Shown here: in pieces, positions 33,884 through 47,700 of the stretch
Numbering within the stretch: the stretch's first letter is position 1
Layout of the letters: each line of letters starts with the position of its first letter
NCBI RefSeq assembly: GCF_000226115.1
Contig: NC_016459.1
Span: 186,001 to 250,000, forward strand
Origin: Thermothielavioides terrestris NRRL 8126
Lineage: Eukaryota > Ascomycota > Sordariomycetes > Sordariales > Chaetomiaceae
DNA length: 64,000 bases
Reading direction: 5' to 3'
Program-made: the position numbers and the translations under genes
Notes under the pieces: generated by a model
Database searches by the model: none
Told to the model about the DNA's origin: nothing
What the model saw: the letters and a program-made list of their open reading frames with translations, nothing else

Positions 33884-35377
33884 CTACCTCGAGTTCCTAG
33901 GCTTGGCGGGCACTGTTGGGGTTGGTGCAAGCCCTGATTCCAATTCCACGTCGGACGGTTCGCCGTCTGCAGTCGATACCACTTTCGAAACCCCATCTTG
34001 GCGACGACCCGTGCTCTGACGGGTCTCAACGGTTGTCACGGACGCGGTTCCGCCGTGGGCTAGCGCCCAAGAGCTGTCCGACAGAGGGGGCAATGTCCGC
34101 TGGTTGTTGCTGGAGCCCCGCCCAAACCTGGGCGCCTGTATGGGCATTGACCCTATCGTTCTGGGTCTATTGCTTGAGGGATCCTCCAGCGACTGGTCGA
34201 AGTGCGGAAACAAACGCTTCAGAAGGGCGGCCAGAACCGGCCGCAATGTGGGCATACACGCGCAGATGATGGCGGCGTTGGTCTCGGCGCTCGTCCAGTT
34301 GGCGATAACCACATAATCCCACATCGGGTCTGCGGAGTCGAGCAGCCTGCTCAGGATGATTGTGCGCACAACGGAGATCAAGCAAACGCTGGATGTATTG
34401 TCAGCTCCCGTTTGTCGTAACGGATGTACGAGGCAAAACTTACAACAGGCCCAAGGTGAAGACAAACAGGAGGCCAGCTTTTCGCCGTGTCGGGATCGTC
34501 ATGGTGACGACGACGGGAATCGGAATGACAAATAGCATGAAGTCCGTGGCGATGTGAATGTAGGTCAACGCCCACCAGACGGACGTTGGATGACAGTACC
34601 CGGGAAGAGACGGATCCCACTCTTTGGCCAGGGGGATACATATTGTCAGCTCCATGGCGAAAGCCCAGGCGTTGTAGAGAACAACGATGCCGAAAGCTAC
34701 CCAGATGACCTTGCGGATGTAGTCGGGCGTCAGGACGCGAAGGTAGAGCAGAAGGATCGAAATCTTGGTGCAGCAAAGACTGAAATTGTAGCTGAGAGTG
34801 TCAAAATAGCTGGCCTGGTTGAGGCAGGAGTCAGTTACACTTTGGGCCTCCGTGATAGGACACGTTGGGGCCGAATCTTCCAACCTTCCAAAAATCCGTC
34901 ATCTCCGCTGGGGTCACCGTCGCAACATGGCGGCCCAAGCCATGCCGGCTCTCTGCGAGGAAGATCCGAGGTCAGCAACTGCTGATGCAAGTGCCTGGTA
35001 CCGGTGCGGACCGGCGCGGACCGGCACTGCGGAAGCGAAAGGGTGGAGAAGATGGGGAGGATCGGGTCCACAATGATTGCTTACCTTCGATCACCGAAGC
35101 TCCCGACGTGATGGAGAAGAACTAAGTTGACCGTTAGCTTCCCGTTAGCGCCCTCGGGCAGCGAGCGAACTAGCAAAGTCAACGGACGCACCAGTGCTAG
35201 GAGTATGAACCAGTCCTCGCTCTTGAGTGTGCCAAGGAGCTTGCCCCGGACATAAAAACGCAGGCCTACGGTCAACGCCGAGAGCACCGTCATCACGACG
35301 GCACAAACAACGACCCTGCCGGATCGGTCGCCGTCGTCGGCGGCGGACATGGCAGCGGCATCGGTTGAGGACGGCAT
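33884..35377 (-). CDS. PTH11-like/rhodopsin-domain 7TM membrane protein (second)
   Basis: Exons in reading order: 35377-35192, 35121-35085, 34952-34885, 34814-34444 and 34388-33884; 388 residues with all phases matching. Helix one (VVVCAVVMTVLSALTVGLRFYV) is followed by SEDWFILLAL. HGLGRHVATVTPAEMTDFWKA and YNFSLCCTKISILLLYLRVL then match the family core, as do the CHP motif (GYCHPTSVWWALTYIHIATDF), IPIPVVVTMTIPTRRKAGLLFVFTLG and WTSAETNAAIICACMPTLRP. The C-terminal tail of about 110 residues is basic and Ser-rich, as expected for a cytoplasmic regulatory tail. It is a plasma-membrane protein of the same broad family as 10491-11820 but clearly a different subgroup. The intron donor GTTGGA at exon 3 is unusual; an alternative GTGTCC donor 21 nt later also keeps frame. 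Confidence 0.85.
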
Positions 35378-36228
35378 TTGTCGACGAGAGAAGTTCTGAA
35401 GCGCGGTGGTGAGAGGGAAGATGGGGTTGCCGACCTTAGATAGTTATCCCAAGGCCGTCGACGCGCATCGGCCCGAGGAGAGGTGAGACCTCGACGAACC
35501 GAGACCGAATGTTCCTGCGCTCCCGCCGCGAGTTGGCCCCGGACCCGCTTCAAAAGCTCGAGCAACAACAGCGAATGAGACAGCGGCTGGCTCAGGCCGC
35601 CCCAGGCATCCGGCTCACCGGCCGCCACCTCATTCGTTTGATGCTCAATGCAGGGAAAAATCTGGCTAGCGTGATAAGCAGCTGCAGCACGCTACTGCAC
35701 GGAGGACGGAATTTTCCTGGCACTCGTTCATGCTCGTGGTCCAGGGATCTGGAACTTTGAACGTTCGGGCGCGATCATCCTGGTCCAAACCAGGTCAGCC
35801 GTCGGGGAAAGGTGAGATTTGAAAACTCACCACTCAGTCGCTCAATCCAGAAGGGGATGGATTTTCCGCGGCGCCTGCTCAACACGCTCAGCAGACCGGC
35901 ACGACACGACGGTGGCGGCACGAACTAGCGCGCATAAATTCAGAAGAGGGAAAGAGCGGCGGGGTGCTCAAACCGGGTTTTAGTGTGTGGTTCCATCGTT
36001 TTGTAGTGCCAAGCGCCTTAGGTTCCTCCGGGAGCGATTCCGTTGCGGCTTTGTGTTGCCACTCATCATTTGCGGGGCTGAGTGTAAGCCTTTTTTTGCA
36101 GTGACCTTGCGAGGAAGTCAAGTCTCCATTTCCCCTCGACAAGTCACCATCGCATTTCGAACTTACGCATATCCACACGACACTAACGACGGAGTCAATA
36201 CCTGAACTAGAATACACTACTGTGGTAG
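35378..36228. other. Intergenic up to the Gypsy insertion site
   Basis: Promoter side of the 7TM gene. No gene supported. The host sequence breaks at ATTCG (36229-36233) and resumes after the retrotransposon at 51531. Confidence 0.5.
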
Positions 36229-36233
36229 ATTCG

Positions 36234-36452
36234 TGATACCGGAACCGTATCATATATATAAATAGATGATGACCCCATCTGGGAAGGCTCTAGGTTAGGG
36301 TTGCTCTATACAGGGTTAGCCCTGCATAGTCCATACACGCCCTACACACTGCCAATAATATCTTAGCAGTAGAGGGAGCCTCCCTACTTTAAATCTATCA
36401 TCACTTATTCCACCATTGTATCTATATACTACGACTACGTACCACTGTATCA
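36234..36452 (+). repeat. Gypsy 5' LTR, 219 bp
   Basis: Begins TGATACCGG and ends CACTGTATCA, so the ends are the inverted TGATAC/GTATCA. It is followed within three bases by the TGGTAGCTACGAC primer-binding site. It carries more RIP changes than the terminal 36 bp of its 3' partner. Confidence 0.95.
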
Positions 36453-39400
36453 AATGGTAGCTACGACTCTCGTATCGCGCTGACTACCATCTTATTCAAT
36501 CTATTTGATCGATCGTATTCGATCGAACTATTCGAGCATCTACGATCTTCGCAACGGCTCACCTATAGGAGGCCTCTATATACTATACGGCAGTCAACTA
36601 CAACTATCTCCACTAAGTAGTCGAGTCCGATAAGGATTCCGATAGCCACTACACCCTCCCCTCTCTCGCTAAGCGCTATAGCCCCTATATTCTATATAGT
36701 TAAGAAGGCTATATCTTAGCAATTCTATACCCTCCTAATCCAAAGCTCGTCAAAGCTTATATCCTACTCGCATTTGGCGATACCTTTAAAGCTACAGAGT
36801 CCCCTAGCTAGTATACAGCTAGTATCTAGCTATTACTATATTCTATACGGTTATTGGCTACCCCTTTCTAATTTATATTCGCTTATACTATACTAAATGC
36901 TTAGTTAGCCTATTAGTTACGTTGGCTAACGTAAAATATACCTCCTAAAGCGGCTAAGGGCCTAGAAAAGCCCTCTAAGCTATAGAACCTAAAGGATTTA
37001 GGTATACTAGGCGAATTTCCTAGGAACCTGCCTACAATAGCCCAATCATCTACCGCCCCGACTCTTCTACCGATAGAGCAGGTTAAGGAGCATAATCTAG
37101 ACAGAGAATACTAAGTGGCCGAAGCCTACAATACCTAGCGTACTCAGGCCAAGTATCCGGTCCTCCTAGCTGATTTGAATTGCGGCCTTCGCGATACCTA
37201 GGATACTACAACTCTCGATCGCGATCTATAGGATACTAAGGCATCCTTCGTCACTAGGCAAGACTTATCCGAGGACCTTGATAACGAAGATAAAGACCTT
37301 CTTTACAGTAATGACGAAGTATCGACCTCAAAGCCTATAAGACTTAGCTAAAACAAGCGGATAATAGAGTATATAGACTAGCGTCTTAACTACGTAGAAT
37401 ATACTTAGATCCAGCTAACGGATATATTGACGGCTTAAGTAGCTAAAGTGATTTAGACAAATATAAAGGAGCTAAACCAGAGTATACGTCAGATGGACGC
37501 CTACATTGCGTATCTAGAAGGACAATCTACGGCTTGCTCTACGAGAACTCGCTTTTAGGCATCTTGATAGGCCTATTAGGAAGCTATAGATCGCCTATAT
37601 ACAGGTATTTTACCGTCTTAGACTCAGCGTCAACCTTAGCTCGCTGTTCTAGGCTTCGACAATTTGACGCTAAACAGCCTATAGCGTATACCGAGATAGT
37701 GTGTAGTAACGGAGGACTACTATAGGCAAACCTAGGCCTCGCTAGTCGATCGTCTTCTGTAAACGCCTCTAACGTAGCTAGCTGCGACTATACTAGTTAT
37801 ATCGTACGTCGACCTAGACTTGCGTTAGCAGGCACCTATATATCCGATCAACTAGCCTTACTAGCCTATATAGCCTATATAGCCAGCTCCTATCCAGATC
37901 GTTTACCCGATTCCTAAAGAAGGTGTAGCCATCGGCTTACGATATAACCTCGCTTACGATAGCCTACGTTGTATAGAGCCACCTTATCGTCGACCGAACC
38001 CTTAGAGCAATAGCCTAACGCCTAATAGCCGCTAGTACTACGATAGTACTTACGATTCTAGCTATACAATAAGCCGAACTAAATTCAAGGTTAAATATAA
38101 GGACATTAATATCTTCGATCCTTTCTACCTAGACCCCGATAGCCTAGGAGTAATCCACGAAGGCAAGGCGATTACTTACACTGATGCTTATCGTTTTCAA
38201 GCCTATATCAAGACCTTTATTAAGGATAACGACAGATCTATTAAATAGTAGATTGTCAAAATGTTTCCTATACTCCTTAAAGGCAGGGCCCAACTCTAAT
38301 AGTCCAAAGGAATTTCTAATAGTTATCGTCGCTTCCTTAAAGAGCAAGGCCTTAAAGCGATACTAGAGGCCCTAGGCAAACGCTTTAAGCTAGATTCAAT
38401 AGTGGCTATAAAGAAATTTAATACTACGTTCCTATATCTTAAGGATATCGCCACTAACGAAGAAGCCTTTATAGAGTTCGTCAAATGTAAATTGCGCTAG
38501 GCATATACAATAAACGACAATGTAGATGGCTCTAACTAGCAAGGCACTATATATTAAATTTGGGAATATATAGATCTGAATATTTAGCATTATATTCGTC
38601 ACCCCTAGTTTTTCACCTCGCTTAATTAGTGCCTATACAAGTAGGAGCAATTGTAGGCTATATTAAAGTCAGTGGCTACGAAGAAGCATCCTAATATATA
38701 GAAAAAGCCGAGTAGCAAGGATAAGGTAGAAGACAAGGCTAAATAGGCACCCTAATATCAAGCTAACAACTTTCGAAGTAACTATAAAGATCGCTACTGC
38801 TATAGCAGTGACTACTACCAACCTGCTAACCGTGACCGAGGCTAGGACGAACGCTAGCCCAGGGACTACGATCGCTGTGATCGTAAGAAGGACGACTACC
38901 GCTATAACGATCAACGCAATAATCGGAAGAACTAGCGCGACGACCGGAAGGACCGTTGTAACGACTATAAGCGTGATTAGCACTGCGACTATATGCATTT
39001 TGCTGCTAATCCTAAGTCTAGGAATAATATCGATACGTCGGATACTATATTAGAAAGCTCCGCTATATCTACTACCGTATTATCCTTAGAATCGGAGATC
39101 GCCTATATAGTTATTAATTTGAAGCTTATATACTATAAGTGCTATAAGACCTTTCAAGCTAAGTAGGAAGTGCGATAGTACGTCAAGACCTGCAAAGGCA
39201 TTGGGCCGAGGCGTACTTAGAAGAACTATATAGCTAACTAGGCTATACTTGAACGCTATACTTATAGCTACTACGCTACCGTCCTAGATTCTCGTAACGC
39301 TCTGTTCCAGTATTTGAAGCATTATAAGGACGTAAAGAATAGTATTTTTCGCTACCTAGTAGAGATTAGAACGATAGCTATAGCGGTAGAATCCGTAGAC

Positions 39401-42400
39401 GAATTGGCCACTAAGTACAAGCTAGAGACCCCTAAAGTGACGGTGTACCAAGTTAGGGAAGCCCTAGTCCTAGAATCTAACGATAGTATCGACAGCCCTC
39501 TAGGCAATTATATATACCTTCGTATCGCCGCCTATATAAAGGAAGATAGTAATAAACTAGAAGTATACCTCGATCTAGGAGCTAGCCGCTCAATCATTGG
39601 CTACAATCTGTTGAACCTCCTCGACTATACTGTTGAACGCTGTAAAGGCAAGGTGATAGGCGTAGATAACAAGAAGTTAGCCCTCTCGTATTAGGCTACT
39701 TTTACTATTTTCCTATCTAGTATAGTAGACGGCAAGTCTACTTTATACAAATTTACCTACTCCGCCTAGGTTGTAGATTCGCTAGGACCTAATCTTCTAT
39801 TTAGCAACGACTTCCTAGATAGTTATTGCACCCTAATTGACTACAATGCTAAGAAGGTCGACCTCTAGGCCTTTAAATTTACTATCCTATTCGCTATTAA
39901 TATGTATTCTATGCTATATGTACGCAAGGTCAAAACTATATACACTATTATACTTTTGCCTAACTAGGAGGCAGAGATCCTAGTCGAATATAAACTACTA
40001 CCGAAAGGCCGATCCTTCATATTTCACTCTAACCACCTAGCTATATACTATGCCATGGTTATAGCTAGAACCGCTAAAGTAGCTGCTGTCAAGAACATTT
40101 CGCGTAGTATTATTAAGATCCCGAAGTGGTACCTAGTGGGCAAGATCCGTGAATACGAAGATAGCAGTTTCCTAGTGTGTTCCTAGACTTCTGCTCTGAC
40201 GGCCTTGGTGGCTAGTATAGCGATGACCGCGATGGCCACCCTAGCCGTAGCCACGGATATCGAACCCCCTTCTTTGGTAGCGTAGTCTGCCACGGTTATG
40301 CTAGTCAATAGCAAATTCGTGTTCGATGACTATATTATAGCTATAGCTCGGTATAGCTACGACAAGTTATCGATGCCCCTGGCTATCAACCTTGTAAGGC
40401 CGTCTTCGCTAACGAATTCAACGATACCGATTCTACTACGCCGATAAGCGACTACGTCTTCCAACTAGTGTAGGCTAATAACCCTAAACTAGCTAGCAAG
40501 CTATTTATACTAGAGAAGCAGTCAACTCTTAGCCTTTATATAGATCTAAGCCTAGACGAAATCGTCACCAAGGACAGCGTATATATGTATACCAAGGATC
40601 CTAGCACCGTACAGCGTTTTATCGAAGTTATCAAGCGATATCCTAGCCTCTAAGAGGATAACGGCCTTGTTTAGTAGAGCCTAGACGAACTGATATATAT
40701 GCCATTGGTCGAAGGCTAGCAATACTAAAAGGTCAACGCCCGATCCTACCTACTAAGCAAGAAGGACCGAGAGGTCCTCGACAAGACCTTTGACAGCCTC
40801 TATATATAAGGCTATATAACTTAGGCGACCTAAGCTACACCTTTTATATATCCTATATTCGTTGTTTAGAGGCTAAGCTATAATAGAGAGCTTAAAGGCA
40901 GAGTTGTAATCGATCTACGGAGTTTGAACTATATAACGGTGCCTAACAACTATCTTCTACCTCTACAGTCCGAGATTATCGCCAAGCTATATAGTAAACA
41001 CTTCATTATAGCGATCGACGCTACCTTGTTTTTCTACTAGTTCAGAGTACACTCGCTATATCGCGACTGGTTCACCTTGATTAGCCTACGTAGCCTCGAA
41101 CAACCTATAGTTCACCTAATAGGCTACTGTAACTCGCCTATGTATATATAGTACGTTATAGACCGACTCCTAAGGCTACATTCCTTATATATACGAGTCT
41201 TCATTGACGATATTATAATCTACTTAGACAATGCCGAAGACTATATACGCTATCTAGATACGATATTTAGCCTTTTCGCTATTAAGAACATCGCCTTGTC
41301 GCTAGCTAAATTATATATAGGATATCTAAGCGTAGAATTGCTTAGATTCTATAACGACAGCCTAGGCCTTACAACTACTATATAGCGAGTTAAAGCCTTT
41401 AAGCAGCTCGCCTTTCTATATACCCTTAAGGCACTCGAGCAATATATTAGCGCTACAGGTTTTTTTTAGCATCTGATTCTATATTATACACAATTGGTGG
41501 AGCCTCTATAGGCTTATAAGACTACATTACTAAGAAAGGGCTACGAGGAAGGCTATATTAAGACTAGCAACACCTCTAAGAGGACTGCTTACTACGTAAA
41601 AACGACCTTTAAGCTTACGCTAGCCGAAAAGCTCTTGTTCAAAGCGATCTAGGCTACAATTTGCAAGGAAGACCTAACTATCCTATACTACTTCGATCCT
41701 AACAAGCAGCTCTTTATACAAATTGATAGCTACTTAGAGCGTAGATTCGGAGTAATGGTATTCCACTTATACAACAGTTATAAATAGGAGCCTAGTACAC
41801 TAATTCCTTCGAATCAAATGCTCCTAGTTATATTCCTTAGCCGTTGCCTAATAAAGGCCGAGATATACTATAGACCTTCGGAACAGGAGGTCGTATACCT
41901 AGTATAGGCAGTTAAAAAGCTATATACTATAATTTATTTGGCTAGACTTCTAGTTAATATACTTATAGACTATACTGCTATATATAGTATTGTCGTATAG
42001 ACCTAGCTCAATACCTCCTCTATAGATTAGGCTAACTAGCGACTGATTACCGCCTTCGTTTACCTCTTGGAGTATAACCTTCGGCTATATCACCTGCCTA
42101 GCCGTCTAAACTTCGTGCTAGATGCTTTAAGCCGCTTAAAGGCAATATAAGATCCTATTAAGCGCCTAGAAGGCCTTGTAGTACTCGATAATGTATTGTT
42201 CACCTTTGTAGAAGCTCGTATAGAGGAATCGCTCCGCTAGAAGTTCATTATAGTTTATAAAGAGGACTCTAAATATAAAGCTATTATTAACGATCTTACC
42301 TATAGCGACGCTATAACTGCTAAGGGCAACGGTGTTTTCTTACGCCCTAGGCTGCCTTTTACAATAATCGAAAGCCTAATCTATAATATCTAGCTATATA

Positions 42401-44333
42401 GTATACACCTTCTTTATATACTATTTAGTATAATCAAGGAAGTTCTTAGCCTAGTATATAATGCTAAGTACCACTTTGGCGTAGAACGTATACTTTATAA
42501 CTTATATAGCATTTCTATAGTTAATAAAACCCGCGAGGTCAAGAAGTATGTTGCGTATTGCCTATTATACTACCTTAATGCTATAGATTGTTAGAAACCG
42601 ATTAGCGAATATTAGCTAATTCGACTAAACAATACGTTTCTAATACAAGTTATCGCTATCGACTTTATTATAAGCCTTCTAAACATATTATCGAAGGGCT
42701 CTCCTTAGCAACTAGAAAGCTATAATACCTTCGACGCGATAATAACCGTGTCCTATAAGAGCAGTAAACGGACCCTCCTATTGCTAGGCAATGGCAAGTA
42801 CTCTATAAAGGATTAGGGCTACGTTCTTATACGCTAGTTGCTTTTGTCTAACTAGGGTATACTATTAGCTATTATTTCTAATCGTGATTATAAGTTTATA
42901 TTAGATCTCTAGACTAGTATATAGGAGTATTAGGGCACTAAGCTACTAATAACAACTATATACTATCCGTAGGCAGATAGTCTTATAGAGCGTAAGAATT
43001 AGACTATAGAAATCGCTCTACGTTTCTATACCTTCGAGTTCCCGACTAGCAACTAGATCGATATTATCCCTCTATTGCAATAGAACCTCAATAGCGCCTA
43101 TTCAGCTCCTATCTATTTATCGCTATATAAACAGTTATATAGATTTAAACTGTAAGAACTACTCGATATAATTATAGCTAATCTAGGCGTAGCCACTTTA
43201 GTAGACCTGCGTACTCTACAAGAGGATCTATACTACAAAGTACAATTGGCAATAGATTTCGCTACTATATAAGCTAAACGCTGCTACAATAGTCGCCACC
43301 GTCAAGTCGAATTCGACGTTAGCGACAAGGTATACCTTCGGCTCTACTATAGTTACTACTTGCCTAGCAACCCGCCTTAGAAGTTGTTACAACAATGCAC
43401 TAGGCCGTTCCCTATTAAGCGCTATATCGGCTACCTAACTTATAAACTCGATTTTCTAAGCTATATAGGAATCTACCTAGTTATCTTAGTAGAACACCTC
43501 TCGCCTACGCTACTAGGAGAGGATCTATATAGCTACGTCGAGCTAGAGGTAGGCCTAGTTAAAGATTCCTAGGCCTTTAATTAGTCGGAAGACTATAAGT
43601 TTAGGGATAACTATAAAGTAGAGCGTATTCTTAAGTACTCTATAATAGGTATATAGATCAAATATTTAATCTAGTAGAAGAACCTTAGTATATACTACAA
43701 CGCTTGGAAATCGCTATACAAGATATAGCACGCTCCTAAGGTTATAAAAGAATACTAGAAGCGCCTAGGCATCGATCCGCCTATAGGCGCCGTATAGAAA
43801 AAGGAAGTGGAGGCGCCCGCCAAGCGCCCTCGCGGTCAGCCCTAGAAGACCGTCGACAAAGCTACGGAAAAGGCCATAGGCGCTATAGCACCCGCTAAAC
43901 GCCTACGTAGCCGCTTTCAGAAGGACCTAGCAGCAGCCGGCCTATCGACGAAGACCTCCTTATAGAAGGTGCCCGCTCCAGTGGCCCAGACTACGCAGCC
44001 CTTAGCGCCGTAGACCGTAGTACCGCGGCCTAGCACGCTCGGGGAGGAACCTACGTCGAAGGCCCCGGTTAAGTATATAACGGTGCTGTAACCTATAGCG
44101 CTGCAACCTATATCGCCTAGAGAGACACCTATACCAATTGAGTATATTCCGGAGCCGCCTTCGCCAACGCGTTCGACCATTGTAGTAGCTAGTCCAGCTC
44201 CGAATATATAGCGTAGCACGCATACCCGTAAGGAGGATTTTCAGGAGGAGTAAATCACCGAATTGGGAAAGAGGATTAATTCGAGGATCAATGTAGTGAG
44301 GGCACTGCCTAGTTTTTCTTATAGCCCGGCACT

Positions 44334-44516
44334 TGATACTAGAACTATATTATATATGTAAATAGATGATAACCCTATTTGGGAAGGCTCTGGGTTAGGG
44401 TTGCTCTATGCAAGGTTAGCCCTGCATAGTCTATACACGCCCTACACACTGCCAAGAATATCTTGGCAGTGGAGGGAGCCTCCCCACTTTGAATCTATCA
44501 TCACTTATTCCACCAT
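44334..44516 (+). repeat. Gypsy 3' LTR, left part (interrupted)
   Basis: First 183 bp of the 3' LTR. The remaining 36 bp lie at 51495-51530, beyond the Copia insertion. 183 + 36 = 219, matching the 5' LTR exactly when the ACCAT duplication (44512-44516 and 51490-51494) is counted once. Confidence 0.95.
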
Positions 44517-44715
44517 TGTTACGTCAGGGGTAAGGGGTTTAGAGCTTGGCATAACGCACTGGCCATAGTTTCCCCACTCCTAGATATATATATACCACGC
44601 TCTGTTCGCTCTTTAGCTTTCCTTTGTACTAAAACAACGTACTCTCTTTGTATTCCAATACTCTACTATAATCCTACCGTTGTATCTACACCTTACAGCT
44701 CGCTATAGTATATCA
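44517..44715 (+). repeat. Copia 5' LTR, 199 bp
   Basis: Starts TGTTACGTCAGGGG and ends ATAGTATATCA. Compared with the 3' copy it has CpA-to-TpA and TpG-to-TpA changes along its whole length. A PBS candidate GTTATAAGCC follows directly. Confidence 0.95.
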
Positions 44716-47700
44716 GTTATAAGCCTAGACACTCTATAATTGTATATAGTAAGTAACCTATAGCAAGCTCTCTCTCTCTCTTTTTCTTATACTCTATATC
44801 TCAATATAACGACTATTAAAAGCAACTTAACTATTATACTCTAGTTTTATATAGATTAGACTAAGTGGTTTATAGAGCTTAAGATCTTAGCCCTAAGCAA
44901 TAGTATCTAGGATAAATACGATTTAAATACTCCTAATAAGCCCTAGAATAAACGACCGAAAGTTCCTATAGAGGAAAACGCGATCGAAGAGCTTTATAAA
45001 AAGTGCGCTAAGGCATTAGGCGTTCCTCTAGAGTAAGTTTAGGCTTCTACTGAACAAGAGGTTGCTACTAAGCTCGAAGCTATATATAAGGACTACCTTA
45101 TAATCTCTACTATCTAGGAGAGTAGGGTTAAATCGTACTTACTTATCAACTAGTAGATTATATACTCTATCTACTAGCCTCTACTCAACGCTATATATAT
45201 CGCTATCTTAAACACTAGCTTTAGTAGCCCTTAGGCCTTTATCTATAAGCTCTATAAATAGCTTATACCTACCGACGCTCTTATAGAAGATATAGCTACT
45301 TACTAATATATAATAGTCCTATAAGAAGCTTATAAAGTAGGTATTAATCTATATAAGTAGTACTATTCTTAGAACGAGGTATACCTATATATAAAGAGCT
45401 TTGACATCCTAGAGGTTGTTGGACCTAGAGCTTCTAAGCACCTTATTAAGGTAGTTAGCCACTAGATCGCCCTAGACTAGGCTTGCTACTAGCTCTCTAA
45501 GATCAAGGTACTCGAAGCTAAAAGGCGTCTAATTCCTACTTTCGATAAGCTAGGCGCTCGCCTTGGTATTTAGATCGACAACGCCTATTCTAAGGGGCTT
45601 AGCTATAGCACATTTACCTCTTTAGGAGTAGCTTAAAACAATGGTTCTTTAGATAATATAGGCTCTTATAGCTCGAAGCTCTACCTATACCCTTATAAGG
45701 CTAATAGCAAATATAAGTAGAAGCTAGTCGACTATTAGTTTCTCTAGACGGTAATCACTAAAGTAGAGAAGGGCTATTACAAGCTCTTAGAAACGTAGAT
45801 TACTGAAATTAGAGAATATTTCAACGAACTAAAGTAGTATTCCCTCTAAAAGAGCCTTTAAAAACGGTATAGTACTAGCTCTATAGAGTAAGGGAACTCC
45901 GGCTTAGCTCTTCTTAACAAGGTCGTCTATATTGTTATCGATCTAAGCTTCCTTAGCGAAGGAGCTTACTACCTATTTATATTCTTAACCGCTATTATCT
46001 ACTAGCTCTTTTAGAGCACTCTCTTCGACAACTATATTGCTCTATATATCGTTAACAATAAGAAGCTCCTAGTGCCTAGCACTTTTATACTATTAGGAGA
46101 CAGTGACTATATAGAAGTAGGTACTATCACTTTCCCTATTTTAGGAAGAGGAGAGTATATTATAAAGGGGGTATTAGATAGAGAGTAGAGGAAAGGAACT
46201 ATAGACCTCTATTTAAAGAACGTTGCTATAGTAGAGGGCTTTTATACTAATATTATATTAGAAACCGCTCTATATATAGCTAGTATCTAGTATTTAGGTC
46301 TAGACTACTCTTTATAGTATAGAACGTTTAAGAAGAGTATAAAGGTCAAGTAGTTGGTTTATAAGTTTAATATAGTTTTCTTCGAATCGAAGAACCTTTC
46401 CTTTTACCTTTGTACTCTCCAACCTTTATAGAGCTTTATAGGCCTAATGACAGTGAATACAGTTGTTTATAAAGATAATATAAGGTTATATACATTATAT
46501 ATACCTCGAGAGAGAGAAGATACTAAGGAGCTCTAATATAAGAGATCTAGATATCTAGGTTAAAGAGCTCTTTAGGTATTAGCGTAGAGCGCTAAGAACG
46601 TTAAGATCTAAGGAACGCCAACAATCAAATGTAAGGTATACGCTCTATTGTACGCTAGGGAGTACAATATACTTTATAAAACAGAGTATCACGCTCTACG
46701 CCTATTCTAGTACATCTCTTAGAACCTCTTCTTATTCCCTCCTAGGTTTAACGGATCCTAGTACCTCCTTATAATTAAAGACGAATTTAATAGATAGATC
46801 TAGGCTTTTACGCTCTCTAACAAGGGTCAAACCAAGCTCTTTAATACTATTAGAGCTTTCGAACGCTAGGTTAAACGGTAGTAGGGACTCAACGTTTATA
46901 AGATCTACTAGGACAACGATATAGGAGTTATTATACTAGAAGATCGTTAACTAACAGCTTACTAGCTTTAGGTATACAACGAAGGTATCGACTTAGAGCT
47001 TATACTAATATATACTCTATAGCTAAATAGAGCTTTAAAATAAGTAAGACAAGTCTTATAGCTTAAGAGTATAAAGATACTTACTACTATGAACTTGCCT
47101 ATAAAGCTCTAGCTAAAGGGAGTAAAGGTAGTAGCTTTCTTATATTCTATCTCGCCTAGCTATACTTATAGTCTTCAAAGCCCTAACAAAGTGCTCTACT
47201 CCTAGTTTAAGAACTACTTTCGCTAGTAGGAGCCGACCTTCTATTAAGCGCTAATAGCGGATCTACGCCCTAACTAGTCTAGGATCTTTATATATAGCTA
47301 TAGAGTATACCCCTTAGATAAAGAGCGTAAAGCTAGGTATTAGAAGAGAGAATTCAAAGTATAGCTATATAGGCGAATTAGGTACCTAGTTAGGTATAGA
47401 GTATCTAACATTTACTATATCTAAGTGCTTAAGCTTAACAAGGTTATTGTAATAAGGAATATAACATTCAACGAAAGGACCTTTTACCGCCTAGATAAGG
47501 AAGAGCTTCTAACTTAAGAAGTTACTATTGTTAAGGAAGTAGCAAAGCACTTAGATAAGGGGGTTAAAGAGACCTAGGACACTAGGTCGATTCTTTAAAC
47601 GCTCTATAAACTTAAGTATAGAGGACTAACGCTTAAGTCTATTACTATTATAGTTCCTAAGTACAAAAGTATACTACTAGGTTAAGACTTAGGGGTAGAG

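Noticed and set aside
38669..38998. 109-codon hydrophobic minus-strand frame resembling a membrane protein
   Set aside because: Antisense of the Gypsy gag nucleocapsid region; the Val/Ile-rich reading comes from repeated GACTAC/AACGA codons on the plus strand.
39314..39694. 126-codon frame as an independent gene
   Set aside because: It is the surviving protease region of the Gypsy element.
43917..44223. 100- and 73-codon minus-strand frames near the Gypsy 3' end
   Set aside because: They lie antisense in the less mutated Gypsy tail and have simple Gly/Arg-rich translations.
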